A stretch of 64,000 nt of DNA from RUG334 sp045599645 (GTDB lineage: Bacteria > Muiribacteriota > Ozemobacteria > Ozemobacterales > Ozemobacteraceae). Where the stretch lies: the NCBI GenBank assembly GCA_045599645.1, contig JAZRWI010000020.1, forward strand, positions 24,769-88,768. Direction: 5' to 3'. The notes under the pieces were generated by a model. That model was given only the letters and a program-made list of their open reading frames with translations. It was not told the DNA's origin and did not search any database. This document shows positions 1 to 7,626 of the stretch, one piece after another; within the stretch, counting starts at the first letter, position 1; each line of letters starts with the position of its first letter. The translations under genes were made by a program, and so were the position numbers.

Positions 1-1917
1 AAGTTCAAGACTACCTGTGCTCTTAATGGCACCTAGAGCCTTAACAATCTGGTATCTTACTTCCCAGCGATTGTGATTGATGTATTTCTGAAGATCAGCT
101 TCAAGAGACTTGTCGCCAATTTCACTAAGAGCTACTACAGCAAGTTTGGCAACCAATGGATTTTCGTCGGCCAGCAAAGGAATGAAGAACTGTTTCAACT
201 GGTTAGACTTGAATGCTCTCAAAGCAGAAAGTGCAGCAATTCTAATCTGCCAGTCACTATTCTTGAGCAATTCCTTCAATGGGAAGAGTGACTTGAGGTC
301 TCTCATATTTTCAAGAGAGTAGCAGGAATTAACAATTACACGCCATTCGCTGTCACTGAGCTTGTTAATAAGAGAATCAACTGCTACGGTAGAACCGCAC
401 TGCCAAATAGTCTTAGAAACAGTTTCACGGATTCTTGAATTCTTGTCATCAAGCAAATCAAGAAGTCTCTTAGTGATAGCCGGGTCTTTGCGGCGAGCAA
501 GTGCTGAAGCGGCTGCTTCACGAACGTCACCGTATGGTTCTGTTGCAATTACGCTGAAGAGAGGTTCAACAACTTCTGAGCTGCCAGTATTATTCATGGC
601 ATTGCAGGCTTCACGTCTTACGTGACCGTTGATATCATTGAACTTAGAAATCAAGGTTTCAATTGCGCCTGGGCAATCCAGCATAGTTGCCATTGAAAGA
701 ACAGCATTCTTGCGGACGGTTTCATCAACGTCATTGAGCATATCCTTCAAGGTCTTGAAGGAAATATCACATTTGCAGGAACCGAGAGTTTTTGCGAGAG
801 CCTGTCTGAGAGCATCATCAGGACTCTGGCTGAACATTGAAATAGCTGCTGGAACGTCTTCTGTTGGATATTTTTCAAGATAAGCAAGAATCTTTACTGC
901 TACAGAAGGTTCAACCTTGCCAATCTTTTCAAGAGCAACCTTAACAGCCTTTGAGCCTAATCTGTTGAGACCGGCAAAAGCTGCATTGGAAATTTCAGTT
1001 TCTTCGCTCTGGAGAGCATCAAGAAGAGCTGGAGCATAGGCTTCGCTTTCCAAAGAAGCTGCAACTTCAACAAGATAGCGATATTCAGCTGCATCGTGAT
1101 TTTCAAGAAGAGCAACAAGAACAGACTGAAGCTTTTCAGTATTGATGTTCTTGATGCTACCTGGGTTAGCGCTTTCAATCTGAGCAAGAGACTTGAAAAT
1201 AAGTCTTCTAGTTCCTGAATCTTCTTCTGTATCAATCTTTTTGCAAAGAACATCTACAGCCTTTGGAGATTCCATAGAACCGAGAGCGCCGATAGCAGTG
1301 AAGTATTCGAGCATATCGCCAGAATCAAGAGCTGCAATAAGAACAGGAAGAGCTTCTTCTACAGCGATGTTGCCAAGAGCTTCAACGATAGAATATTTGA
1401 GAATATCAGTGGTTTTGTAGGTTTCAAGAAGCTGATTTACAGCCTTTGCATCCTGAATCTTGCCTAATGATTCAACTGCAGTAGTCTTAACGTTGTCATC
1501 TTCGTGATTAATGTATTTGAGAACAGTATCAGTAGCAAGATGAGATTTGATGTCGCCAAGAATAACAAGAAGCTGAATAATTTCGTCTACGTCATCTGAA
1601 GAATTAAGAGCGGTAACCATTGGTTCAATGGCCATCGGACCCAAATTACGTAAAATTGTCATACCAGCGTTTCTGGTATTTAAATCCGGACTCTTAACAA
1701 CATTAATAAGACCAAGGACTACATTTTCGTGAACCATTGAAGAAAGAGCTTCAATTGTAATGTTCTGAACGCCTTTGTTTGGGTCGCCAAGAGCTTCACA
1801 AAGAGCTGCTACTACTTCTTTGTTTTCTGGGAAATTAATAAGTTCACGAACTGCGCGTCTGCGGAGATTTGGATCAGAATTTCTAAGCTGGTCTAAAAAG
1901 ATAGCTGGTGTTGCCAT
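1..1917 (-). CDS. HEAT-repeat protein, C-terminus cut by window edge
   Basis: The frame is open from an ATG at 1917 to the window edge (639 codons, no stop), so the C-terminus is missing. The translation is a run of about 30-residue helical pairs of HEAT/PBS-lyase type, with recurring pieces such as VRREACNAMNNTGSS, VREAAASALARR and IRETVSKTIWQCGS. There is no signal peptide or membrane segment, so it is probably a cytoplasmic scaffold. Its start lies 2 nt after the stop of the receiver-domain gene and its ribosome site (AAGGGGGC) sits inside that gene's end, so the two are co-translated. HEAT solenoids bind proteins; I infer a role as partner or output of the receiver, with no specific function visible. 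Confidence 0.88.
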   Translation of the reverse strand, partial: MATPAIFLDQLRNSDPNLRRRAVRELINFPENKEVVAALCEALGDPNKGVQNITIEALSSMVHENVVLGLINVVKSPDLNTRNAGMTILRNLGPMAIEPMVTALNSSDDVDEIIQLLVILGDIKSHLATDTVLKYINHEDDNVKTTAVESLGKIQDAKAVNQLLETYKTTDILKYSIVEALGNIAVEEALPVLIAALDSGDMLEYFTAIGALGSMESPKAVDVLCKKIDTEEDSGTRRLIFKSLAQIESANPGSIKNINTEKLQSVLVALLENHDAAEYRYLVEVAASLESEAYAPALLDALQSEETEISNAAFAGLNRLGSKAVKVALEKIGKVEPSVAVKILAYLEKYPTEDVPAAISMFSQSPDDALRQALAKTLGSCKCDISFKTLKDMLNDVDETVRKNAVLSMATMLDCPGAIETLISKFNDINGHVRREACNAMNNTGSSEVVEPLFSVIATEPYGDVREAAASALARRKDPAITKRLLDLLDDKNSRIRETVSKTIWQCGSTVAVDSLINKLSDSEWRVIVNSCYSLENMRDLKSLFPLKELLKNSDWQIRIAALSALRAFKSNQLKQFFIPLLADENPLVAKLAVVALSEIGDKSLEADLQKYINHNRWEVRYQIVKALGAIKSTGSLEL

Positions 1918-1919
1918 AA

Positions 1920-2303
1920 TTAAGCCCCCTTAGCAGCCTTGTTAAGCAGTCTTTCAACTTCCTGGAGCATAAGGTCTGGTTTAATTGGCTTCTGCAGGAA
2001 AGAATTTGCACCAAGTGTCAAACCCTTCATAACCATTTCCTTTTTGCCTTCAGTTGTAAGAATGATTATCGGGATGTGTTTGAACTTTTCATCTTCTTTT
2101 ACATGAGCAATAAGTTCGAAACCATCCATGCCAGGCATGTTAAGGTCGGTAATGAGCATGTCTACCTGATTTTTAGACATAGCTTCAATAGCTTCAATAC
2201 CATTATTGGCTTCCAAGACTTTATAACCTGTTTTTTCTAATGGGAAACAGGCAACTTTACGCAGCATAAGAGAGTCTTCTGCTACAAGAATCGTTTTGGC
2301 CAT
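1920..2303 (-). CDS. CheY-like single-domain response regulator
   Basis: A 127-residue stand-alone receiver domain with no output domain. The acidic pair is E9/D10, the phospho-acceptor is D53 (in ITDLNMPGMDG), the switch threonines are T83/T84 and the conserved lysine is K105 in the LQKP motif. All phosphotransfer residues are present, so it should be phosphorylated by a histidine kinase not in this window. GGAGGA lies about 10 nt before the ATG and a sigma-70-type promoter precedes it (2351-2379). It is the first gene of a two-gene unit with the large HEAT-repeat protein, so signalling through that scaffold is a reasonable inference. A chemotaxis role cannot be claimed from sequence alone. 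Confidence 0.93.
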   Translation of the reverse strand: MAKTILVAEDSLMLRKVACFPLEKTGYKVLEANNGIEAIEAMSKNQVDMLITDLNMPGMDGFELIAHVKEDEKFKHIPIIILTTEGKKEMVMKGLTLGANSFLQKPIKPDLMLQEVERLLNKAAKGA

Positions 2304-2350
2304 GGTTTAGGAGTCCTCCGAAATCACTAAATATTTTCTTTCAGCCTAAG

Positions 2351-2379
2351 ATTATAATGAGAACTCCAACAAAAAACAA
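2351..2379 (-). promoter_or_regulatory. sigma-70-type promoter for receiver-HEAT operon
   Basis: On the minus strand TTGTTT (2379-2374), a 17-nt spacer and a perfect TATAAT (2356-2351) stand about 50 nt before the receiver ATG at 2303. Spacing is ideal and the -35 matches 4 of 6. Confidence 0.65.
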
Positions 2380-2413
2380 TATATTTTTGGTCTTTAGTTA
2401 AATGATTTGTCTT

Positions 2414-4483
2414 TTAATCAACTAAACTTTCATAAAGACCAATAAGCTTTTTATAGGTTGAACGGTCAAGATCCTTACTGTTCATTCCAATATCTACGGA
2501 AGCAATAGCTGAATCCTTGTCTCCGCGTTCGTAGTTGTAGAGAGCCATATAAAGACTAGCTCTGGACAAGCTCTTTCCCTTTGACATTTCTTCCTTCAGA
2601 AGCTTTACACCATAGCCTGCAGCTGTGGCCGCCATTTCGGTTTCACCAGCAGAAGTAAGTGCTGAAGCAAGACCAAGATAAACTCTACCTATTTCAACAC
2701 CTTCGTCTGCTTTTGCAAATTTATCTATGGCAGAAAAATACGAACCGGCTTTGAGTTCATCCTCGCCAACGTATCTTAAAGCAGCCTTATCACCATGTGA
2801 AGAACCAGGAAGAGCAAGCATGGCAATGAATTTCTGAGAGGCATTTTCACCGGCATTTGCTTCACCATCAGCGATGAGACGCTGACAGATAGCCTTGAGT
2901 GAAGTATCTTCCACTGTTTCCATCAAGCTCTTGATTCTGGCTATACCTTCGTTAACCTTACCTTCTGAATAATCGGTCAAACCAAGAATGATGCCATTTC
3001 TAGGATCTTCAGGCTTTAAATCAGATGCCAAAGTGGCATATTTTCTTGCTAATTCAGGTTTATAATCTGCTGTCAGATAAAATCTGGCAAGATTGAACTG
3101 AGCTTCTGAATTTTCCGGTTGTGCTTCTGCAAAACGTCTGAGAGTTTCACCGGCTCCTTCATAGTCATAATTATGGAACTGTGCTTCAGAAAGCATACCG
3201 GCAAGAATTGTATCGCCAGGATTCTTGTCAAATATTGGTTTTAGCAAATTAGCAACAACTGCATTATGACCTGCGCCAATAGCAACACCTGCTGCGAGAC
3301 GACGCTTGTCATCCTCACTCTTAGCTGCTTCAGACTGAGAATAAATATCAAGAAATGACTGATAGGATTCTGTAGACAAAGCAGGCTTTAATGTTAATAA
3401 ATTCTTACCGAATTTTTCATATTCGCATTTATAAATCATTATAAGACTCTTGAATATCTGTGTTTCCAGAATATTGCGGGTCTTGTCTTCTGCCCTGGCA
3501 ATTTTACCAGCAAGCTCTACAGTCTTCTCGGCAGCGTCCAGATCACCTTTTTCTATTTCATATCTTGTCTTTTCAAGAGCAACTACGAAAGAATTTTTAC
3601 CTGCATCAAAGAAGCTCTTAAGATCTGTATTCTTAATATCCTCTCTGGCAGCAGGCATTTTTGGCTTTTCAACCATAGTCATAACAGGCTTTTTGGTCTG
3701 ACCAGCGACATAAGGAGTAAAGGTCATGTTGTCATCATTTTTCAAAATTGAAGCATCAGCAAGCTTATCAGACTTTTCTTCTTCTGAAGGCTTGGCAGAC
3801 TGATATGGGTCTTTAACCTCGATTTCAGCTTCGATTTCATCATCATTGTCTGCAACCGGTTCTACATTATCCTGAGCCTTATCATCTTTTTCAGAATACA
3901 AAACCTCTGCATGATTATCTTCAACAACAGCTTTATCTGCTACAGAATCAGCTTCCTGTGCCGGGGCCTTTTCTACTTCTGGCTTTTCTGCTGTTTCGGC
4001 GGCTTCTACAGACGCATTTTCTTTTTCGGGAACTATTGGTTCGCCGGTAATTTCTGCATACAGAGCCTTTGCGCGTGCATGGTTCGGCTGCACATTCAAA
4101 ATCCAGCTGAGCTGTTCCTTGGCTGCATCCTTGTTACCAAGCTGGGCATAGTTTTCTGCAAGAAAAAGTCTGGCAATAATATTGTTCGGGGAATTCTGCA
4201 ATACTGTCTGCAGGTGTGACTGGCTTTCATCGTATTTGCTCAAGGAAAACAGCGCCTGAGCATATTTAAGATGAGAACGTAAATCGTCTGGCTTATACTT
4301 TAAAGCCTGGGCAAAATTTTCTGCGGCAACAACATAATCAGAAGCTGCAAAAGCTCTTTCCCCGGCAGAATAACAGCTATTATAGTTATTTCCGCCAATA
4401 GCAGCATTCGCAGGAACAATACCAGAACCACCTACTGCTAATAAAGAAGATAAGATTACGGTCTTTAATATTTTTTTGCGCAC
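2414..4483 (-). CDS. exported TPR-repeat protein
   Basis: About 689 residues from the GTG at 4483. I prefer this start because GGAGG lies 8 nt before it and the peptide begins with a clean signal sequence (VRKKILKTVILSSLLAVGG, cleavage near PANA). An in-frame GTG at 4513 has GGAGG directly against it, too close to use. After the signal come three or so TPR units (roughly residues 35-145), an acidic Ala/Glu/Asp-rich linker (about 155-250), then a long helical TPR-like C-terminus. No enzymatic motif is visible. It probably sits in the periplasm and holds protein complexes together. It is 110 nt from the receiver gene and probably a separate transcription unit. Confidence 0.85.
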   Translation of the reverse strand: MRKKILKTVILSSLLAVGGSGIVPANAAIGGNNYNSCYSAGERAFAASDYVVAAENFAQALKYKPDDLRSHLKYAQALFSLSKYDESQSHLQTVLQNSPNNIIARLFLAENYAQLGNKDAAKEQLSWILNVQPNHARAKALYAEITGEPIVPEKENASVEAAETAEKPEVEKAPAQEADSVADKAVVEDNHAEVLYSEKDDKAQDNVEPVADNDDEIEAEIEVKDPYQSAKPSEEEKSDKLADASILKNDDNMTFTPYVAGQTKKPVMTMVEKPKMPAAREDIKNTDLKSFFDAGKNSFVVALEKTRYEIEKGDLDAAEKTVELAGKIARAEDKTRNILETQIFKSLIMIYKCEYEKFGKNLLTLKPALSTESYQSFLDIYSQSEAAKSEDDKRRLAAGVAIGAGHNAVVANLLKPIFDKNPGDTILAGMLSEAQFHNYDYEGAGETLRRFAEAQPENSEAQFNLARFYLTADYKPELARKYATLASDLKPEDPRNGIILGLTDYSEGKVNEGIARIKSLMETVEDTSLKAICQRLIADGEANAGENASQKFIAMLALPGSSHGDKAALRYVGEDELKAGSYFSAIDKFAKADEGVEIGRVYLGLASALTSAGETEMAATAAGYGVKLLKEEMSKGKSLSRASLYMALYNYERGDKDSAIASVDIGMNSKDLDRSTYKKLIGLYESLVD

Positions 4484-4518
4484 AGAATTTGCCTCCGAAA
4501 GAGTATAAGTCACCCTCC

Positions 4519-4546
4519 ATATCGGCAGCTTTTATATATTTTTTTA
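4519..4546 (-). promoter_or_regulatory. weak sigma-28-like promoter before TPR gene
   Basis: GCCGATAT (4526-4519) matches 7 of 8 bases of the sigma-28 -10 element, and a TAAA begins 20 nt upstream of it (consensus 19). The surroundings are very AT-rich, so chance is a real alternative. Confidence 0.3.
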
Positions 4547-4593
4547 TATATTTAAAGCATCTTGCTCTGAGAAAGCTGGAAAGCTGGAAATAT

Positions 4594-4637
4594 TCTATAG
4601 CAGTGGATGTAGAAGTGTGATTCTATACGGCTGTTGG
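4594..4637 (-). repeat. conserved dispersed box, copy A
   Basis: On the minus strand this reads GTATAGAATCACACTTCTAC followed by ATCCACTGCTATAGA. It is a copy of the box also found at 5149, 9521, 21865, 23261, 24951 and 57428. It faces outward from the repeat block 4640-5155 and forms an inverted pair with copy B. Confidence 0.85.
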
Positions 4638-4729
4638 CTTTGTTGGCTTGGTTGGCTTGGTTGGCCGAGAAGACAGCCGCTTACAGCTATCGGCTACCAG
4701 CTCCCAGCCGAGAGGCAGATTTATTGCGT

Positions 4730-4899
4730 GCAACGAAAGTTGCCATCGAGCATGTGTTAGCATGCCATCGACGGCGTCAGCCGACATCGAGCACGAAGTG
4801 CCATCGAAACCTCATCGAAAAAATTCGATGACACCAAAGGTGTTCGATGTGCCTGAAGGCTCGATGACAGCAAGCTGTTCGATGTGATGCTTTCGCATC
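4730..4899. repeat. array of eight short hairpins with CATCGA/TCGATG linkers
   Basis: Eight perfect 10-16-nt palindromes with unrelated stems are separated by one constant linker. The left four (4730-4743, 4750-4765, 4772-4783, 4791-4801) are joined by CATCGA. The right four (4831-4843, 4851-4860, 4867-4878, 4886-4899) are joined by its reverse complement TCGATG. The switch is at 4813-4830. Loops are short (GAAA, GTCA, GAA, TGAA, TTTC). It encodes no plausible protein. Confidence 0.85.
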
Positions 4900-4912
4900 G
4901 AGAATAACTACA

Positions 4913-5155
4913 GCCAACAACGCCAACAACGCCAACCACGCCAACCACGCCAACAACGCCAACAACGCCAACCACGCCAACAACGCCCACCACACCAACC
5001 ACGCCAACAACGCCAACCACGCCAACCATGCCAACAACGCCAACATCGCCAACAACGCCAACAACGCCAACAACGCCAACAACGCCAACAACGCCAACCA
5101 TGCCAACCATGCCAACCACGCCAACAACGCCAACAACGCCAACAACGCCAACAGC
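4913..5155. repeat. 27-unit 9-bp tandem array (GCCAACAAC type)
   Basis: Twenty-seven consecutive 9-mers, mostly GCCAACAAC or GCCAACCAC, with a few substituted units. All frames are open simply because the period is a multiple of three, giving false Val/Gly or Leu/Ala polypeptides. Related shorter arrays lie at 4632-4663, 23196-23258, 24899-24952 and 57463-57612. Confidence 0.95.
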
Positions 5156-5190
5156 CTCTATAAAATCACCCTTCTACATCCACTTCTAAA
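5149..5190 (+). repeat. conserved dispersed box, copy B
   Basis: CTATAAAATCACCCTTCTAC followed by ATCCACTTCT. This diverged copy is inverted relative to copy A, so the 9-mer array and the hairpin array lie between two outward-facing boxes. Confidence 0.75.
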
Positions 5191-5214
5191 AAAGATAAAA
5201 ATATTTTTAGTACT

Positions 5215-5241
5215 TAACTAAAACCCTAATTTTGCCGATAA
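5215..5241 (+). promoter_or_regulatory. sigma-28 (FliA)-type promoter
   Basis: TAACTAAA (5215-5222), an 11-nt spacer and GCCGATAA (5234-5241). The -10 is a perfect match to the flagellar sigma-28 consensus and the spacing is exact. The predicted start is about 50 nt before the FlgM-like ORF. The identity of that gene and this site support each other. Confidence 0.7.
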
Positions 5242-5298
5242 ATAAAATAGATTAGGGAAAAATATACTCATTCAAAATATATATAAGGGAGTATCATC

Positions 5299-5796
5299 AT
5301 GGTTGACGCCATAAATGGCTCTGGGAAAACAATTATCATAACTACAAAGCCCAAAAGCAAGGTCAATAAGACTAGTTCTTTCGACGATGCCATGGGAAAA
5401 ACCTCTGGGACCAGTAAAAGCTCTGAATCTGCCAGCCTGAATCAGCCAAAGCTGTTAAGCAACATGGAAAACAACATGCGCATTCTTCAGCAGCAGCAGA
5501 TGGCCAGAATGGAGCATATACAGGAAATCACACGCCAGATTCAGGATGGAACCTACAAAATGTGCAGTCCTGAAGTGCTGGCCGAAAAAATCCTGAAAGT
5601 AGTTAGCGATAAATCAACAAGAGAAAAGTTCATTAAGAAGTTACTCAAGGAAGAAGCCGAAAAGCTTCCAGCCAAGGGTAACAACAAACGTATTACTGAA
5701 CTGGAAATGAAGAAGCTTGTCTTCATGATCAAAGAGTCTCAGGATGAACCGTTCGACGATCCTGAGCTTGAAGAAATGCTGAAAGAATTCTGCTGA
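5299..5796 (+). CDS. FlgM-like anti-sigma-28 candidate
   Basis: 165 residues from an ATG with AAGGGAG 7 nt upstream. Residues 70-100 resemble the sigma-28-binding segment of FlgM: RMEHIQEITRQIQDGTYKM, then PEVLAEKILK, matching the family pattern of IxxIkxxIxxGtYkv followed by iAekml. The N-terminal 65 residues are Ser/Lys-rich and probably disordered. The C-terminal 65 residues are a charged helical extension not found in typical 90-100-residue FlgM. A perfect sigma-28 -10 element sits upstream, as expected for flgM autoregulation. No other flagellar gene is in the window. The call rests on one motif and the promoter. The stop abuts the convergent gene's stop with no gap. Confidence 0.6.
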   Translation: MVDAINGSGKTIIITTKPKSKVNKTSSFDDAMGKTSGTSKSSESASLNQPKLLSNMENNMRILQQQQMARMEHIQEITRQIQDGTYKMCSPEVLAEKILKVVSDKSTREKFIKKLLKEEAEKLPAKGNNKRITELEMKKLVFMIKESQDEPFDDPELEEMLKEFC

Positions 5797-7482
5797 TTAA
5801 TCTCTGTTGTTAACAGTCAGAAAATAGCCTTCGGGCTTTCTGTAGGTATTAGGATAACCGGGAACCGTATCGATGACCTCGTCAATATGGTTTCCGGTTT
5901 TCTTTGCTGCTTCAAGAAGAACATCAAGATTAGCATCTAAGGTTGCAAGACTAATGTTCTTGAAGGAAGCATTGCTGCAGAAAAATTCTTTACCCAGGAA
6001 AATAGAATAATCCAGCTTTTTAACAGCTTCTGCACCAAACGGAAGCTCATAAAAATCCTGATAATAGGCTCTGGATAAAATAATCATACATTCAGCATTT
6101 GTTGTAAGAAGATTCAGCATTTTTGTCCTTACTTCAAAGCTTTCCTGAGTTTCAGGATCAGGTGTATTACTGCTTGAAGTCTGCTGGTTGTCTGATTCTA
6201 AAACCATGCAGGTTTCCATTTCAATGCCATCAAGATTTGCAAGGGTAGGCTTTTGTTTAGAAACAACCTCTGGAACAATATACAGATTACCTTCTGAAGA
6301 AACTGCCATAGCCTTAATATTAAAATCAACAGCATATTTCTTAGGCAGACCCACATCATATTTGTCAGATTCATCAATAATAAATCTATAAATGCAGTTT
6401 TCTGGTCTCGAATATACAAAAATCATTGTCTTAAGAGTCTTATGCAATGCAATGGAAACTACGTCACTGCATTCTGCTTTGTCTGTTGCCATACCGGCAT
6501 TCTTAAGCCATTCTCTTAAAACATCTGTTCCAAGCACATAATATTTGCCTAATGACGTGATTGAAGTGCCACAGCAGACAAATCTGTTATCCGGGTCTGA
6601 AGTTTCGACTAGTGGTTCAATTTCTACATTCTTCTGGCCAATAATAAAGCTGCCTTTGCTTTTACCGTTCCAATAATAGCAACCCATATCATTAGCACGT
6701 CTGCGAAGTTCTGGATTCAAAAACATCTGATGTTTGTAATCTGCTTTTAAAACAGCCTTTAAAGCACCGTCTTCTACTTCCTCAAGAGCGCCATCAACTT
6801 TAGCTCTCATAAGCTGCCTGGTAGGAACATCTGCTATTTTTTGGTTAAAAGCCTTATTTATAGGTTCTCCACGGAAAAAATCTTCCGAATAAACAGTTTG
6901 CTTTTCTTCCCATCTATCGAAGAAAATGTCATAGGAACCTCTGGCTTTATTCCAGGTCTGATACCAGCTGCTATTAGGAATTCTGTACCAGCTCTTGCCT
7001 TCAAAGGGAACACATTCGCCGTCTACCAGATTTTTCATAGCTTCTTCTGCTGAAGCCAATTTGCCAGTGCCAGAACTGAAAGCAACGGATGGAGTTCTAT
7101 AAACAATCTTGCCATTTTCCCCAGAAACAAGCTTATCTCTAGAATCATAGCATGTGGCGTTACCAGCTCTTCCTCTATCTGATTCTGAAGCAGGACCATC
7201 AAAAATCTGTCTGTAAATCTGATTTGAGGAAGTCACATAATCAGCTTCAGGAGGATCATTCTTTAGTATGAAGCGATGATTGCCAATTTTATCAATTAAA
7301 TAACCATTCAGTTTATTGTCCGGGCAGTAATAAAGGCCAATAGGACAGCTCTGCTCATCGTTTGTTGTAACTCTGTAAATTTCATCATTTTCTTTGAAAT
7401 TGATATCTACAAAAACTTCATCGGCAAAAGCAGGCAATGCTGCACCAATAGCTAACAATAAGGCAAATAGGTTATTTTTCAT
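5797..7482 (-). CDS. secreted protein of unknown function
   Basis: 561 residues if started at ATG 7482, which has GGAG 9 nt upstream and gives a clean signal peptide (MKNNLFALLLAIGAALPAFA). An ATG at 7497 would add five residues. The mature protein is mixed alpha/beta with few cysteines, several Trp/Tyr-rich stretches around residues 165-200 and no membrane segment after the signal. I recognise no domain. The middle part (about 280-420) has the strand-rich texture of a beta-propeller-like sensor (for example GNLYIVPEV), but this is only an impression. It converges on the FlgM-like gene, stop against stop. Confidence 0.8.
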   Translation of the reverse strand: MKNNLFALLLAIGAALPAFADEVFVDINFKENDEIYRVTTNDEQSCPIGLYYCPDNKLNGYLIDKIGNHRFILKNDPPEADYVTSSNQIYRQIFDGPASESDRGRAGNATCYDSRDKLVSGENGKIVYRTPSVAFSSGTGKLASAEEAMKNLVDGECVPFEGKSWYRIPNSSWYQTWNKARGSYDIFFDRWEEKQTVYSEDFFRGEPINKAFNQKIADVPTRQLMRAKVDGALEEVEDGALKAVLKADYKHQMFLNPELRRRANDMGCYYWNGKSKGSFIIGQKNVEIEPLVETSDPDNRFVCCGTSITSLGKYYVLGTDVLREWLKNAGMATDKAECSDVVSIALHKTLKTMIFVYSRPENCIYRFIIDESDKYDVGLPKKYAVDFNIKAMAVSSEGNLYIVPEVVSKQKPTLANLDGIEMETCMVLESDNQQTSSSNTPDPETQESFEVRTKMLNLLTTNAECMIILSRAYYQDFYELPFGAEAVKKLDYSIFLGKEFFCSNASFKNISLATLDANLDVLLEAAKKTGNHIDEVIDTVPGYPNTYRKPEGYFLTVNNRD

Positions 7483-7578
7483 AATTCTCTTCTCCATCAG
7501 CTAAGTATAGCATAAAAATCATCTGTGATAAATAAGCAGCTAAACATCTTATTAACACCGCAATTATCTAAAATAAGA

Positions 7579-7600
7579 AAACCTCCCGTTTGGGAGGTTT
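7579..7600 (-). terminator. intrinsic terminator
   Basis: The 9-bp stem AAACCTCCC/GGGAGGTTT with a 4-nt loop is followed on the minus strand by TTCTTATTTT. It lies just after the stop of the 7627-8916 gene. Confidence 0.85.
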
Positions 7601-7626
7601 CCTAAGTTATCAGATTTTAAATTCTA

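Noticed and set aside
4730..4899. CRISPR-like array
   Set aside because: The constant part is only 6 nt and the variable parts are palindromes, unlike repeat-spacer structure.
4757..5151. Two overlapping minus-strand ORFs of Val/Gly and Leu/Ala repeats
   Set aside because: They are translations of the 9-mer array in different frames. There is no ribosome site, and the array recurs elsewhere without a constant frame.
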